Notes: generated by a model from the letters alone, not told the origin. 64,000 bases of DNA from Burkholderiales bacterium C2 (GCA_005503085.1 SCOI01000018.1:1-64000), one strand, 5' to 3'. Positions 52,839 through 63,671 are shown, counted from the stretch's first letter. A program made the numbers and translations.

Positions 52839-53800
52839 TGGACTGGCTGGTCGATGCCTTCGGTCTCGCGCAGCAGTGGCTGTTCGAGCAATGGGTCCAG
52901 CCTCTGCTGTTCGGGCTGGGCTTCGGCGATCTGCTGGAAGACGGCTATGCGGCGACCGGCTGGCTGCTGGTGGGGCTGGCGCAGATCCTCGTGATGCTGA
53001 CCCTGTTGCGCGCGCTGGAGCGCTGGCGGCCGGTCGAGGCGCAGACCGACCGCGCGGCGCGGCGGGTCGATGTGATCTACACCCTGATCCATCGCCTGGG
53101 CCTGTTCAGGGTCGCGATGTTCTTCGCGATCGACCCGCTGTGGGACGCGCTGGCCGGCACGCTGCGCATGGCCGGTGTGCCGAGCTTCCAGCTCGACGCG
53201 ATCTGGCCCGGCGTCAGCGACATCCCCTGGGTCAGTTTCTGCCTCTATCTGCTGGTGTTCGACTTCGTCAACTACTGGCTGCACCGCGCCCAGCATCAGT
53301 TCGGCTGGTGGTGGCAGCTGCATGCCCTGCACCACAGCCAGCGCCAGATGAGCTTGTGGAGCGACAACCGCAACCATCTGCTCGACGATGTGCTGATCGA
53401 CTCGGCCTTTGTGCTGCTGGCCCGCTTCATCGGCGTGGAGCCGGGTCAGTTCGTCGCGCTGGTGGCGCTGTCGCAGCTGCTGGAGAGCCTGCAGCATGCC
53501 AATGTGCGGCTGTGGTTCGGGCCGGTGCTGGACCGGCTGCTGGTCAGCCCGCGCTTTCACCGCCGCCATCACGCGATCGGCATCGGCCATGAGTCGGCCG
53601 GCCGGGGCACGCTGGGCGGCTGCAATTTCGCGGTGCTGCTGCCGGTCTGGGATCAGCTGTTCGGCACCGCCGACTTCCAGCTGCGCTATGACCCCACCGG
53701 CATTCGCGACCAACTGGTCGAGGAGGGCGGGCGCGACTACGGGCGCGGCTTCTGGGCCCAGCAATGGCTGGGGCTCAAGCGCCTTCTGGGGCGCGGCTGA
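52838..53800 (+). CDS. Sterol desaturase/fatty acid hydroxylase family protein
   Basis: A 320-residue di-iron membrane enzyme. Three His clusters are present: HRAQHQ near residue 148, HALHHSQ near 162 and HRRHH near 243, with at least four hydrophobic segments. It probably hydroxylates or desaturates a lipid, and the substrate is unknown. The start overlaps the deacetylase stop (TGATG). The combination with a propeller and a deacetylase suggests an envelope-modification set, which is inference. Confidence 0.87.
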   Translation: MDWLVDAFGLAQQWLFEQWVQPLLFGLGFGDLLEDGYAATGWLLVGLAQILVMLTLLRALERWRPVEAQTDRAARRVDVIYTLIHRLGLFRVAMFFAIDPLWDALAGTLRMAGVPSFQLDAIWPGVSDIPWVSFCLYLLVFDFVNYWLHRAQHQFGWWWQLHALHHSQRQMSLWSDNRNHLLDDVLIDSAFVLLARFIGVEPGQFVALVALSQLLESLQHANVRLWFGPVLDRLLVSPRFHRRHHAIGIGHESAGRGTLGGCNFAVLLPVWDQLFGTADFQLRYDPTGIRDQLVEEGGRDYGRGFWAQQWLGLKRLLGRG

Positions 53801-53843
53801 AACCGCCCGGGTATGCTTGGCGCCCGTTGCCAACAGAAGAGGG

Positions 53844-54737
53844 ATGACGATGGTCAACACGATGGGCCGCCTTGGTGATGCCTTCTGGCGCGCCGCCGCC
53901 TATTGCCTGCATCCGCGCGTGATCGCGCTGTCGCTGCTGCCGCTGCTGATCGCGGCGGGCACCACCGTGGGCCTGGCCTATTTCTTCTGGGAGGCGGCGG
54001 TCGCCGGCGTGCGCGGCACGCTGGAATCCTGGCTGCTGATCGAGAGCCTGCTGCGCTGGCTGGACAGCATGGGCGGCGCCGGCTTTCGCAGCGTGGTCGC
54101 ACCGCTCCTGGTGATCGTGATGGCGGTGCCGGTGGTGCTGATCTTCAGCCTGCTGCTGGTGGCGCTGTTGATGACGCCGTCCATCGTGACCCTGGTGGCC
54201 GAGCGGCGCTTCCCCACCCTGGAGCGCAAGCGCGGCTCGGCCTGGTGGCAGGGCCTGCTGTGGTCGCTGCTGTGCTCGGCCGGCGCGCTGCTGCTGCTGT
54301 TCCTGAGCATGCCCTTCTGGCTGATCCCACCGCTGGTGCTGGTGCTGCCGCCGCTGATCTGGGGCTGGCTGACCTACCGCGTGTTCGCCTTCGATGTGCT
54401 GGCCGAGCATGCCTCGGCCGAGGAGCGCAAGCAGCTGATGCGCGAGCACCGCCTGCCGCTGCTGGCCATGGGCGTGATCAGCGGCTATCTGGGCGCCGCG
54501 CCCTCACTGATCTGGGCGGTCAGCATGATGGCCGTGGTGCTGGCGCCTTTCCTGGTGCTGCTGACGGTCTGGCTCTACACCCTGATCTTCGCCTTCTCGA
54601 CGCTGTGGTTCGCCCATTACGCGCTCCATGCGCTGGCCGAGCTGCGGGCCCGCGTGGGCGTCGTCCCCGAAGCGCCGCCCGTGCTGGAAGAATTGCCATC
54701 CCCGCCCGCCTCCACCCTGCTGCCGCCCGCCCTATGA
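53844..54737 (+). CDS. EI24-domain (CysZ-like) membrane protein
   Basis: A 297-residue integral membrane protein with five to six helices. The opening AFWRAAAYCLHPRVIALSLLPLLI and the later RRFPTLERKRG, WGWLTYRVFAFDVLAEHAS are typical of EI24/DUF540 proteins, the group containing the sulfate transporter CysZ. No cys genes are nearby, so transport of sulfate is not established. ATG 53844 is chosen; ATG 53850 also possible. The stop overlaps the next start (ATGA). Confidence 0.83.
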   Translation: MTMVNTMGRLGDAFWRAAAYCLHPRVIALSLLPLLIAAGTTVGLAYFFWEAAVAGVRGTLESWLLIESLLRWLDSMGGAGFRSVVAPLLVIVMAVPVVLIFSLLLVALLMTPSIVTLVAERRFPTLERKRGSAWWQGLLWSLLCSAGALLLLFLSMPFWLIPPLVLVLPPLIWGWLTYRVFAFDVLAEHASAEERKQLMREHRLPLLAMGVISGYLGAAPSLIWAVSMMAVVLAPFLVLLTVWLYTLIFAFSTLWFAHYALHALAELRARVGVVPEAPPVLEELPSPPASTLLPPAL

Positions 54738-55540
54738 ATATCGGTCTGATCATCGTTGGTGACGAAATCCTGTCCGGCAAGCGCCAGGACAAGCACCTGG
54801 CCAAGTTCATCGAGATCCTGGCCGCACGCGGCCTCTCGCTGTCCTGGGCCGAGTATGTCGGCGACGACCGCGAGCGGCTGACGGCCAGCCTGGCCCGCGC
54901 CTTTGCCAGCGGCGATCTGGTGCTCTCCTGCGGCGGCATCGGCGCCACGCCCGATGACCACAGCCGCCAGGCCGCCGCTGCGGCGCTGGGTCGCGAACTG
55001 GTCCTGCACCCCGAGGCCAGGGAACTGATCTGGCAGCGCATCAGCGAGATGGCGGCCGAGCAGGGCACGAGCGCCGACCCCGAACACCCGGACAGCCTGC
55101 GCCGCTTCCAGATGGGCGTGTTCCCGGCGGGGGCTGCCATCATCCCCAATCCCTTCAACAAGATTCCGGGCTTTTATGTCGGCACGGTCTACTTCGTGCC
55201 CGGCTTCCCGGTGATGGCCCACCCGATGATGGAATGGGTGCTGGATCAACGCCATGCCGATCTGCACCGCGCCAGCGGCATCAGCGAACGCTCGCTGATC
55301 GTGCAGGGCGCGATGGAGGCGGCGCTGACCCCGCTGATGGAGCAGATCGAGGCCGACTTTGCCGGCATCAAGGTCTTCAGCCTGCCCAGCGTCGACCATC
55401 CGCAATGGGGTCGGCATATCGAACTGGGCGTCAAGGCCGGCCCGGAGCAGGAGCCCGAGCGGCTGGTACAGGCCTATGCCGCGCTGAAGCAGGGCCTGAT
55501 CCAATTTGGTGCTGTGATAAGCACTGAAATGGTGCGATAG
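54734..55540 (+). CDS. Molybdopterin-binding / CinA N-terminal domain protein
   Basis: A 268-residue protein beginning IGLIIVGDEILSGKRQDKH, with LVLSCGGIGATPDDHSRQAAA, the standard MoCF/CinA-N signature. There is no C-terminal CinA deamidase domain, so it is the short form of the competence/damage-inducible family. Activity may be ADP-ribose pyrophosphatase-like as for CinA-N. ATG 54734 overlaps the EI24 stop. The next gene is glnA after 252 bases containing its promoter. Confidence 0.88.
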   Translation: MNIGLIIVGDEILSGKRQDKHLAKFIEILAARGLSLSWAEYVGDDRERLTASLARAFASGDLVLSCGGIGATPDDHSRQAAAAALGRELVLHPEARELIWQRISEMAAEQGTSADPEHPDSLRRFQMGVFPAGAAIIPNPFNKIPGFYVGTVYFVPGFPVMAHPMMEWVLDQRHADLHRASGISERSLIVQGAMEAALTPLMEQIEADFAGIKVFSLPSVDHPQWGRHIELGVKAGPEQEPERLVQAYAALKQGLIQFGAVISTEMVR

Positions 55541-55553
55541 TCGGCGCCGGCTT

Positions 55554-55568
55554 GCTCTGTTTTGGTGC
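55554..55568 (+). promoter_or_regulatory. NtrC-like site 1 upstream of glnA
   Basis: GCTCTGTTTTGGTGC fits the NtrC 15-base dyad GCACYAWWWTRGTGC at 13 of 15 positions. Centre about 150 bases before the predicted start. Confidence 0.5.
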
Positions 55569-55655
55569 TTGTTGCGCGCTTGTCGCCCGACCGGCGGTGT
55601 GCGCTCAAGGGCGTCAGTGGGAGGTCGGTCGATAATGCCCCGGCCACTCGGTGAT

Positions 55656-55670
55656 GCACCGAGCTGGCGC
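55656..55670 (+). promoter_or_regulatory. NtrC-like site 2 upstream of glnA
   Basis: GCACCGAGCTGGCGC, with the arm pair GCACC / GGCGC, one mismatch from the palindromic GGTGC. Centre about 50 bases before the predicted start. Confidence 0.5.
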
Positions 55671-55685
55671 TCGCCGCTCACCGAC

Positions 55686-55703
55686 TTGGCACGCAAACTG
55701 CTT
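55686..55703 (+). promoter_or_regulatory. Sigma-54 promoter of glnA
   Basis: TTGGCACGCAAACTGCTT has GG at 55688-55689 and GC at 55700-55701, exactly 12 bases apart as in the -24/-12 consensus TGGCACG-N4-TTGC (one mismatch). Start predicted near 55713, about 80 bases before the glnA ATG. Confidence 0.8.
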
Positions 55704-55792
55704 AGTTAGAAACGCACGCGCCGAGGCGCTCGCCGAATTCGTTCGATACCCGTACCACCTGTACAAAGCTTTCCGCTAGCTAGGAGTGATTG

Positions 55793-57208
55793 ATGGCCAA
55801 GACCGTCGCCGATGTGATCCAGATGGTGAAGGACAACGAAGTCAAGTTCGTTGACTTCCGCTTCACCGACACCCGTGGCAAAGAGCAGCATGTGTCTGTG
55901 CCTGTGTCGCATTTCGATGAGGACAAGTTTGTCTCCGGTCATGCCTTCGACGGTTCGTCGATCGCCGGCTGGAAGGGCATCGAAGCCTCCGACATGCTGC
56001 TGATGCCCGATCCGGACACCGCCAATATCGATCCCTTCTTCGAAGAGCCGACGCTGATCCTGTCCTGCGACGTGGTCGACCCGGCCGACGGCAAGGCCTA
56101 TGAGCGCGACCCGCGTTCGCTGGCCAAGCGCGCCGAAGCCTATCTGAAGTCTTCCGGCCTGGGCGACACCGCCTACTTCGGTCCCGAGCCCGAGTTCTTC
56201 ATCTTCGACTCGATCCGCTGGGGCAATGACATGTCCGGCTGCTTCTACAAGATCGAATCCGAAGAAGCCGCCTGGAACACCGGCAAGGAATACGAGCACG
56301 GCAACACCGGCTACCGTCCCACCGTCAAGGGCGGCTATTTCCCGGTGCCCCCGGTCGACGCCGGCCAGGACATGCGCTCGGAAATGTGCCTGATCCTCGA
56401 GCAGCTGGGCATCCCGGTCGAGGTGCATCACCATGAAGTGGCCAACGCCGGCCAGATGGAAATCGGCACCCGCTTCAGCACGCTGACCAAGCGCGCCGAC
56501 TGGCTGCAGCTGCAGAAGTACGTGATCACCAATGTCGCCCATGCCTACGGCAAGACCGCGACCTTCATGCCCAAGCCCATCGTCGGCGACAACGGCTCCG
56601 GCATGCATGTGCACCAGTCGATCTGGAAGGACGGCAAGAACCTGTTCGCCGGCGACGGCTATGCCGGCCTGAGCGAGTTCGCGCTGTTCTATATCGGCGG
56701 CATCATCAAGCATGCCCGCGCGCTGAACGCGATCACCAACCCCGGCACCAACAGCTACAAGCGCCTGGTCCCCGGCTTCGAAGCCCCGGTCAAGCTGGCC
56801 TACTCGGCCAAGAACCGCTCGGCCTCGATCCGCATCCCCTATGTCGCGAACCCCAAGGGCCGCCGCATCGAGGCGCGCTTCCCCGATCCTTCGGCCAACC
56901 CCTATCTGTGCTTTGCCGCACTGATGATGGCCGGTCTGGACGGCGTCGAGAACAAGATCCACCCGGGCGAAGCCGCCACCAAGGATCTCTACCATCTGCC
57001 GCCGGAAGAAGACGCGAAGATCCCGACCGTCTGCCACAGCCTGGATCAGGCGCTCGAGTATCTGGACAAGGACCGTGCCTTCCTGACCAAGGGCGGCGTG
57101 TTCACCGACTCCTTCATCGATGCCTATATCGACCTGAAGATGCAGGAAGTGACCCGCTTCCGCATGGCCACGCATCCGGTCGAGTACGACATGTACTACT
57201 CGCTGTGA
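55793..57208 (+). CDS. glnA: Glutamine synthetase, type I
   Basis: Glutamine synthetase of 471 residues, ATP-dependent amidation of glutamate. [17 protein letters not shown] is the N-terminal beta-grasp, FDGSSIAGW the GS signature, and [16 protein letters not shown] the ATP region. The adenylylation Tyr400 is in [10 protein letters not shown], equal to Tyr397 of E. coli, so activity is likely controlled by adenylylation. ATG 55793 is preceded by TAGGAG; a TTG at 55790 is in frame. Expression is likely under NtrC/sigma-54 control, with ntrBC downstream. Confidence 0.98.
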   Translation: MAKTVADVIQMVKDNEVKFVDFRFTDTRGKEQHVSVPVSHFDEDKFVSGHAFDGSSIAGWKGIEASDMLLMPDPDTANIDPFFEEPTLILSCDVVDPADGKAYERDPRSLAKRAEAYLKSSGLGDTAYFGPEPEFFIFDSIRWGNDMSGCFYKIESEEAAWNTGKEYEHGNTGYRPTVKGGYFPVPPVDAGQDMRSEMCLILEQLGIPVEVHHHEVANAGQMEIGTRFSTLTKRADWLQLQKYVITNVAHAYGKTATFMPKPIVGDNGSGMHVHQSIWKDGKNLFAGDGYAGLSEFALFYIGGIIKHARALNAITNPGTNSYKRLVPGFEAPVKLAYSAKNRSASIRIPYVANPKGRRIEARFPDPSANPYLCFAALMMAGLDGVENKIHPGEAATKDLYHLPPEEDAKIPTVCHSLDQALEYLDKDRAFLTKGGVFTDSFIDAYIDLKMQEVTRFRMATHPVEYDMYYSL

Positions 57209-57260
57209 TGTCCATGGGCGGCGAGCGTGCACCCCACGCGACGCTGCCCGGGTCAGCGAA

Positions 57261-57290
57261 CAAGGGACGGCCGTGGCCGTCCCTTGTGCT
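57261..57290 (+). terminator. Hairpin terminator after glnA
   Basis: Perfect 12-base stem CAAGGGACGGCC / GGCCGTCCCTTG with a GT loop, followed by a weak T-rich stretch (TGCTTTGTG). It would reduce read-through into ntrBC. Confidence 0.75.
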
Positions 57291-57328
57291 TTGTGAAACC
57301 CGCGCCCGGCATGAGCCACAATCGCGCC

Positions 57329-57826
57329 ATGCTCTATCGCTCCGCCTTGCTGTTCATCGGTCTGACCTGCGGCGCTGCCGCCGAGGCCCAGTCCGTGGTC
57401 TACCGCTGTCCCGGCCCGCCGGTGCTCTACACCGACGCGCTGACGCCCAAGGAGGCGCAGGACAAGGGCTGCCGCTCGATCGAGGGCACGCCGATCACGG
57501 TGCTGCAGGGGCAGCGCCCGCGCGCGCCCGCACCGACCGCGCCCGGCGCCAGCGCCGAGCCCAGGAGTGGCGATGGGCGCGTTGACCCGGCCCAGCAACG
57601 CAGCCGCGACGGCGAGCGCCGCAAGGTGCTCGAGACCGAGCTGCGTGAAAGCGAGGAGCGGCTCGCGGCCTTGCAGCGCGAATACCAGGGCGGCCAGCCC
57701 GAACGGCGCGGCGACGAACGCAATTTCCAGAAGTATCTGGACCGGGTGGCCGAGCTCAAGACCAGCATCACCCGGCAGGAAAACGATATACAGGCGCTCA
57801 AGCGCGAGATCAGCAAGCTGCCTTGA
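57329..57826 (+). CDS. DUF4124 protein with coiled-coil tail
   Basis: A 165-residue secreted protein. The signal peptide (about 1-20, ending AEAQ) precedes a DUF4124 domain (VYRCPGPPVLYTDALTPKEAQDKGC), a proline-rich linker, and a charged coiled coil (about 90-160, ending NDIQALKREISKLP). Two Cys in the domain may form a disulfide. ATG 57329 is preferred over ATG 57311, which would put charged residues before the signal core. It lies between glnA and ntrB, as is common in Burkholderiales. Function unknown. Confidence 0.72.
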   Translation: MLYRSALLFIGLTCGAAAEAQSVVYRCPGPPVLYTDALTPKEAQDKGCRSIEGTPITVLQGQRPRAPAPTAPGASAEPRSGDGRVDPAQQRSRDGERRKVLETELRESEERLAALQREYQGGQPERRGDERNFQKYLDRVAELKTSITRQENDIQALKREISKLP

Positions 57827-57859
57827 GTGCGCTGGTCTGGCCGCACGAGCCACAGGACC

Positions 57860-58954
57860 ATGACTCAGCACTCATCCCGCCCCGCCTCGGGCTTCGAGGC
57901 CTTCGACATGCTGGCCACCATGGTGGCCGTGGTGCGACCCGACGGCGAATGCCTGTTCGCCAACACCGCCTTCGAGACCGTGATGCGGCTCTCGCGCCGC
58001 ACGGTGCAGGGCGTCAATCTGTTCGACTGGTTTGCCGATGCCACCCGGCTCAGCGAGACGGTCGAGGCGGTGGCGCTGAACGCCTTCTCCAGCAGCCGCT
58101 TCGATGCCTTGCTGCGGCGCGGCCCGCGCCCGCATGAGGATCTGCTGCCGGTGCATGTGATCGTCAGCCAGACCGACAGCCCGGAGCGCGTGCTGGTCGA
58201 GCTGATCGAGAACGCCCAGCAGGCCCGCCAGGACCGCGAGGAGCGCACGCTGGACCAGGTGCAGGCCACCAAGGAGCTCATACGCAACCTGGCCCACGAG
58301 ATCAAGAACCCGCTGGGCGGCATCCGCGGTGCGGCGCAGCTGCTGGCGCTGGAGCTGCAGCCCACCGACCTTGGCCCCGAGCTCAATGAGTACACCCAGG
58401 TCATCGTTCATGAGGCCGACCGGCTGCAGGCCCTGGTCGACCGCCTGCTGGCCCCGCACCGGCGCGCCCAGGTGGTGGTCGATGTCAATATCCACGAGGT
58501 CTGCGAGCGGGTGCGCTCGGTGATACTGGCCGAGTACCCGCGCGGGCTGGAGGTGCGGCGCGACTATGACACCTCGCTGCCCGATTTCCGCGGCGACCGC
58601 GAGCAGCTGATCCAGGCGGTGCTGAACATCGTGCAGAACGCCGCTCAGGCCTGCCATGCCCGCATTGCCGAAGGCACGGCCGTGATCAATCTGCAGACGC
58701 GGGTGGCGCGACAGGTGACGATTGGTAAGCAACGCTGGCGCTTGGCATTGGAATTGCATGTGCAGGACAACGGCCCTGGTGTGCCGGCGGAGATCCGAGA
58801 TCGCATCTTCTACCCCCTGGTCTCAGGGCGGGATGGAGGCACGGGCTTGGGACTGACGCTGTCACAAACCATCGCTCAGCAGCATCAGGGGATGATTGAC
58901 TGCGACAGCGAACCGGGCCGGACAGATTTTCGATTGACCCTGCCTTTGCCCTGA
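57860..58954 (+). CDS. glnL: Nitrogen regulation sensor kinase NtrB
   Basis: Cytosolic histidine kinase/phosphatase of 364 residues that controls NtrC in response to PII. A PAS domain (FDMLATMVAVVRPDGECLFANTAFE) is followed by HisKA with His146 in NLAHEIKNPLGGIRGAAQLL and HATPase_c with NIVQNAAQAC (N box) and GTGLGLTLSQTIAQQH. The HEIKNPLGG motif is specific to NtrB. ATG 57860 chosen on homology. ntrC follows 30 bases on. Confidence 0.95.
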   Translation: MTQHSSRPASGFEAFDMLATMVAVVRPDGECLFANTAFETVMRLSRRTVQGVNLFDWFADATRLSETVEAVALNAFSSSRFDALLRRGPRPHEDLLPVHVIVSQTDSPERVLVELIENAQQARQDREERTLDQVQATKELIRNLAHEIKNPLGGIRGAAQLLALELQPTDLGPELNEYTQVIVHEADRLQALVDRLLAPHRRAQVVVDVNIHEVCERVRSVILAEYPRGLEVRRDYDTSLPDFRGDREQLIQAVLNIVQNAAQACHARIAEGTAVINLQTRVARQVTIGKQRWRLALELHVQDNGPGVPAEIRDRIFYPLVSGRDGGTGLGLTLSQTIAQQHQGMIDCDSEPGRTDFRLTLPLP

Positions 58955-58984
58955 ATACCAGCTCGGGACAAAGGGGAGCCTTAG

Positions 58985-60448
<1,464 letters not shown>

Positions 60449-60472
60449 GCGGCGCGGCGACAATGCCGGCCC

Positions 60473-62104
60473 ATGCTGAATGCCTTGTCCCCGCCCTGGG
60501 TACCGCCACCCGCCGCCGAGCTCAGCCGGCTAGAGAGTCTGGTTGCCGAGCGGCCGGCCGCCGCGCTGGCCGAGCTCGACGGCCTGCTGTCCAACTGCCC
60601 GGACCACGCCGGCTTGCCGCGAGCGCAGCTCTTGCGCTTGCGCGGCCTGGCCCGCGCCCATGGGGCCCGGCCGCTGGACGGGCTGGGCGATCTCTACCGC
60701 GCCCGCGACTTGCTGGCCGAGTCCGCAGGGACTGCGCCCGAGCATTTGCAAGCCCGTTGCCAGGTCGAGCGCGCGCTCTCGGTCAACCATGAGCAGCTGG
60801 GCAGCTACGACAGTGCCCTGATCCATGCGGAGGCGGCGCTGCAGCTGGCCTTGCGCCTGGGCGATGGGCTGGACGAGCTCAATGCGCGGCTCAGCATTGC
60901 GGTGCTGGTCTCGCGGCTGGATCGGCCCGAGGAGGGCCTGGCGCTCTACGCCGAGCTGGAGCCAGCCTATGCGCGGCTGGGTCAGACCCGCAAGCGCCTG
61001 GCGGTGCTCAACAATATGGGCATCAATCTGAAGAATCTGGGGCGCTACCAGGAGGCGGCGGCTCGCTATCGCGAGGCCAAGCGCCTGGCGGGCGAGGATG
61101 CGCTGTTGCAGCGCGTGCTGGGTGCCAACGAGGCCGAGGCCCTGGCCAGTGCCGGGCATTGCGAAGCGGCGCTGACGGTGCTGGAACCGCTGGCGGCGCT
61201 GCTGCCGGCCCCGGCCGGCCCGGTGCTGGCCCAGCTGGCCACGGCGCGCGGCCTGGCCCTGCGCGGCCTGGGGCGCTGGGCCGAGGCCTGCGAGGTCCAC
61301 CGGCAGGCGCTGCTGCATGCGCGCGAGCTGGGCCTGCGCCGCGCCGAAGCCGACCATATGCTGGGTCTGGCCCTGGCTCAGCAAGGGGCCGGCCTGCATG
61401 CCCAGGCCTTTGCGAGCCTGCAATCCCATATGGCGCTGGAGCGGGCCTTGTTCGACGAGCGCGGCGCCCAGCGGCTGGCCGCGCTGCAGGTCCAGCATGC
61501 ACTGGAGCGCGCCCGACACCAGGCCGAGCTGCACCGGCTGCGCCATGTGGAACTGCAAGGCCTGCACGAGGATCTGGAGCGCGCGCTGGCCGAGAAGGAC
61601 CGGCTGCTGACGCAGCTGGCCCAGCAAAGCCGCACCGATGGCCTGACCGGCCTGGCCAACCGCCGCCATCTGGAGCTGGCCCTGGCCGAGGCCTGCGCTC
61701 AGCCGCAGGGCCTGGTGCTGGCCTTGCTGGACATCGACCACTTCAAGTCCATCAACGACCGGCTCGGCCACCCGGTCGGCGATGTGGTGCTGCGTCGCCT
61801 GGCCCAGACCCTGCAGGCCCAGGCCGGCCCGGCGGGCTATTTCGCGGCACGCTATGGCGGCGAGGAGTTCTGTGTGCTGCTGACGGGCGCGAGCCTGCCG
61901 ATGGCTCTGGCCTGGGCCGAGACCCTGCGTGCCGATATCGCCGCGATGGTCTGGCATGAGCTGGCGGGCGGTCTGTCCCAGGTCACCCTGTCAATCGGCC
62001 TGGCGGCTTGCCAGCCCGGCGAGGCCGGACTGGCCCTGCTGACCCGGGCCGATGCGGCGCTGTACCGGGCCAAGGCCCAGGGGCGCAACCGCGTTCAGGC
62101 CTGA
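60473..62104 (+). CDS. TPR-GGDEF diguanylate cyclase
   Basis: A 543-residue soluble protein. The N-terminal 370 residues are an alpha-solenoid of TPR-like repeats (for example NNMGINLKNLGRYQEAAARYREA), then a coiled coil, then a GGDEF domain with DGLTGLANRRHLE, LLDIDHFKSINDRLGHPVGD and active-site YGGEEF. An active cyclase is predicted. No RxxD inhibitory site is visible five residues before GGEEF. The sensory input of the TPR domain is unknown. Follows ntrC by 24 bases but is probably not functionally linked. Confidence 0.9.
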   Translation: MLNALSPPWVPPPAAELSRLESLVAERPAAALAELDGLLSNCPDHAGLPRAQLLRLRGLARAHGARPLDGLGDLYRARDLLAESAGTAPEHLQARCQVERALSVNHEQLGSYDSALIHAEAALQLALRLGDGLDELNARLSIAVLVSRLDRPEEGLALYAELEPAYARLGQTRKRLAVLNNMGINLKNLGRYQEAAARYREAKRLAGEDALLQRVLGANEAEALASAGHCEAALTVLEPLAALLPAPAGPVLAQLATARGLALRGLGRWAEACEVHRQALLHARELGLRRAEADHMLGLALAQQGAGLHAQAFASLQSHMALERALFDERGAQRLAALQVQHALERARHQAELHRLRHVELQGLHEDLERALAEKDRLLTQLAQQSRTDGLTGLANRRHLELALAEACAQPQGLVLALLDIDHFKSINDRLGHPVGDVVLRRLAQTLQAQAGPAGYFAARYGGEEFCVLLTGASLPMALAWAETLRADIAAMVWHELAGGLSQVTLSIGLAACQPGEAGLALLTRADAALYRAKAQGRNRVQA

Positions 62105-62116
62105 GGCGCGCGCCCT

Positions 62117-63085
62117 TCAGTCCTGCTTGTCCAGCCACACGCCCAGACCCTGGGCGTTGAGTTCCACATCCATGGCCAGCAGCTCGGTCTGGCGCGCCGG
62201 GCTCAAGGCGCAGCCATGCGCCGCCAGGCCCTGCAGGTAGAGCGTCAGCAAGGCGTCCTTCAGCGCCTCGTGGCGCAGCGGGTGGCCGCGCAGGCTGCGC
62301 GCCGTCTCGGCCATGGAGCGGGCCTGGCTCAGCAGCAGGCCGGCGAGCCGCTGCACCTCATCGGCATGGCCTCCGACCCGGCTGTAATGGGTCAGGAACA
62401 TCTGCGTCGGGGCATAGCTCAGCAGGCGGGCCACCGAGGTTTCCAGCGCCTCGGGATCGAACTGCACCGGGGTGCTGGTCGGCATGATCCAGGGCCCCAG
62501 CGCGGTGTCGAACTCGCGGTAGGACAGGCCAAAGGTGTCGCCGGTGAACCAGCCCTGGCTCCTCGCATCCCAGATGCAATGGTGGTGGCGCGCATGGCCG
62601 GGGGTGTCCAGCAGCAGCAGCTCCCGTGCGCTGTCGGGCCCACCAACGACGATCCTCATGCCGTCCTCGCTGGCCATCACGCGCTCGGCCGGCACGCCGA
62701 CCAGCCGGCCATAGGAGCGCTGCATCTCCTCTTCCCCATAGACCGCCAGCGCGCCCTCGTACAGCGCGCTCGGATCGACCATATGGCGCACGCCGCGCGG
62801 GTGCACCAGCAGCCTGGCGCTCGGCAAGGACTGCATCAGCGGGCCGGCGCCGCCGGCATGGTCCAGATGCACATGGGTCGGTATCACCCAGTCGACCGCA
62901 TCGGGCCCCAGGCCCAGCTGCTGCAGCGCGGCCAGCAGGCGCGGCACGGCGTGGTTGGTGCCGCAGTCGATGAAGGCGGCGCGGCCGTTCTCGACCAGCA
63001 GATAGGCGGCGTCGAAATGGTCGCGCTGAAAGCCGGTGTCGATGGCGTAAATGCCGTCGCCCAGGGCCTGCACAAACTCGGACAT
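62117..63085 (-). CDS. MBL-fold metallohydrolase
   Basis: A 322-residue metallo-beta-lactamase-fold hydrolase. The metal motif THVHLDHAGG is at about residues 71-80, GHARHHHC supplies further His ligands, and FTGDTFG the bridging Asp. The C-terminal 100 residues form a helical extension. The general architecture resembles glyoxalase II-like or lactonase-like proteins; substrate unknown. AAGGAGACAAGA is just before the ATG. It is divergent from peptide deformylase, with 46 bases between. Confidence 0.87.
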   Translation of the reverse strand: MSEFVQALGDGIYAIDTGFQRDHFDAAYLLVENGRAAFIDCGTNHAVPRLLAALQQLGLGPDAVDWVIPTHVHLDHAGGAGPLMQSLPSARLLVHPRGVRHMVDPSALYEGALAVYGEEEMQRSYGRLVGVPAERVMASEDGMRIVVGGPDSARELLLLDTPGHARHHHCIWDARSQGWFTGDTFGLSYREFDTALGPWIMPTSTPVQFDPEALETSVARLLSYAPTQMFLTHYSRVGGHADEVQRLAGLLLSQARSMAETARSLRGHPLRHEALKDALLTLYLQGLAAHGCALSPARQTELLAMDVELNAQGLGVWLDKQD

Positions 63086-63131
63086 GGTCTTGTCTCCTTA
63101 GAATCCGTCCAACGATAGCCCGACAGGATCA

Positions 63132-63671
63132 ATGATGGCAGTCAGAGAACTACTGAAGATGGGCGATCCGCGCCTGCTGCGGGTGGCGAAACCGGTCACC
63201 GAGTTCGGCACGCCGGCCCTGCGTGAGCTGGTGGCCGATATGCTGGACACGATGAAGGCCGCCAACGGCGCCGGACTGGCCGCGCCGCAGATCGGCGTCG
63301 ACCTGCAGCTGGTGATCTTCGGCTTCGAGCGCAACGAGCGCTATCCGGACGCGCCGCCGGTGCCGCTGACCGTGCTGATCAACCCGCTCATTACGCCGCT
63401 GTCCGACGCGATGGAAGAGGGCTGGGAGGGCTGCCTGTCGGTGCCGGGCCTGCGCGGTGTCGTGCCGCGCCACAGCCAGCTGCGCTACAGCGGCTTCGAT
63501 CTGGAAGGCCGGCCCATAGAGCGCGAGGCCACGGGCTTCCACGCCCGTGTGGTCCAGCATGAATGCGACCATCTGCTGGGCGTGCTCTATCCGATGCGCA
63601 TCAAGGACTTCAGCCGCTTCGGATACACCTCGGTGCTGTTCCCGGAGCTGGACCCGAACGCGGACGACTGA
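63132..63671 (+). CDS. def: Peptide deformylase
   Basis: Metalloenzyme of 179 residues that removes the N-formyl group from new proteins. The three motifs are complete: [18 protein letters not shown] with metal ligand Cys101, and HECDHLLGV with ligands His143 and His147 and catalytic Glu144. ATG 63132 or ATG 63135. No fmt gene is adjacent, so this may be one of several deformylases of the genome. Confidence 0.95.
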   Translation: MMAVRELLKMGDPRLLRVAKPVTEFGTPALRELVADMLDTMKAANGAGLAAPQIGVDLQLVIFGFERNERYPDAPPVPLTVLINPLITPLSDAMEEGWEGCLSVPGLRGVVPRHSQLRYSGFDLEGRPIEREATGFHARVVQHECDHLLGVLYPMRIKDFSRFGYTSVLFPELDPNADD

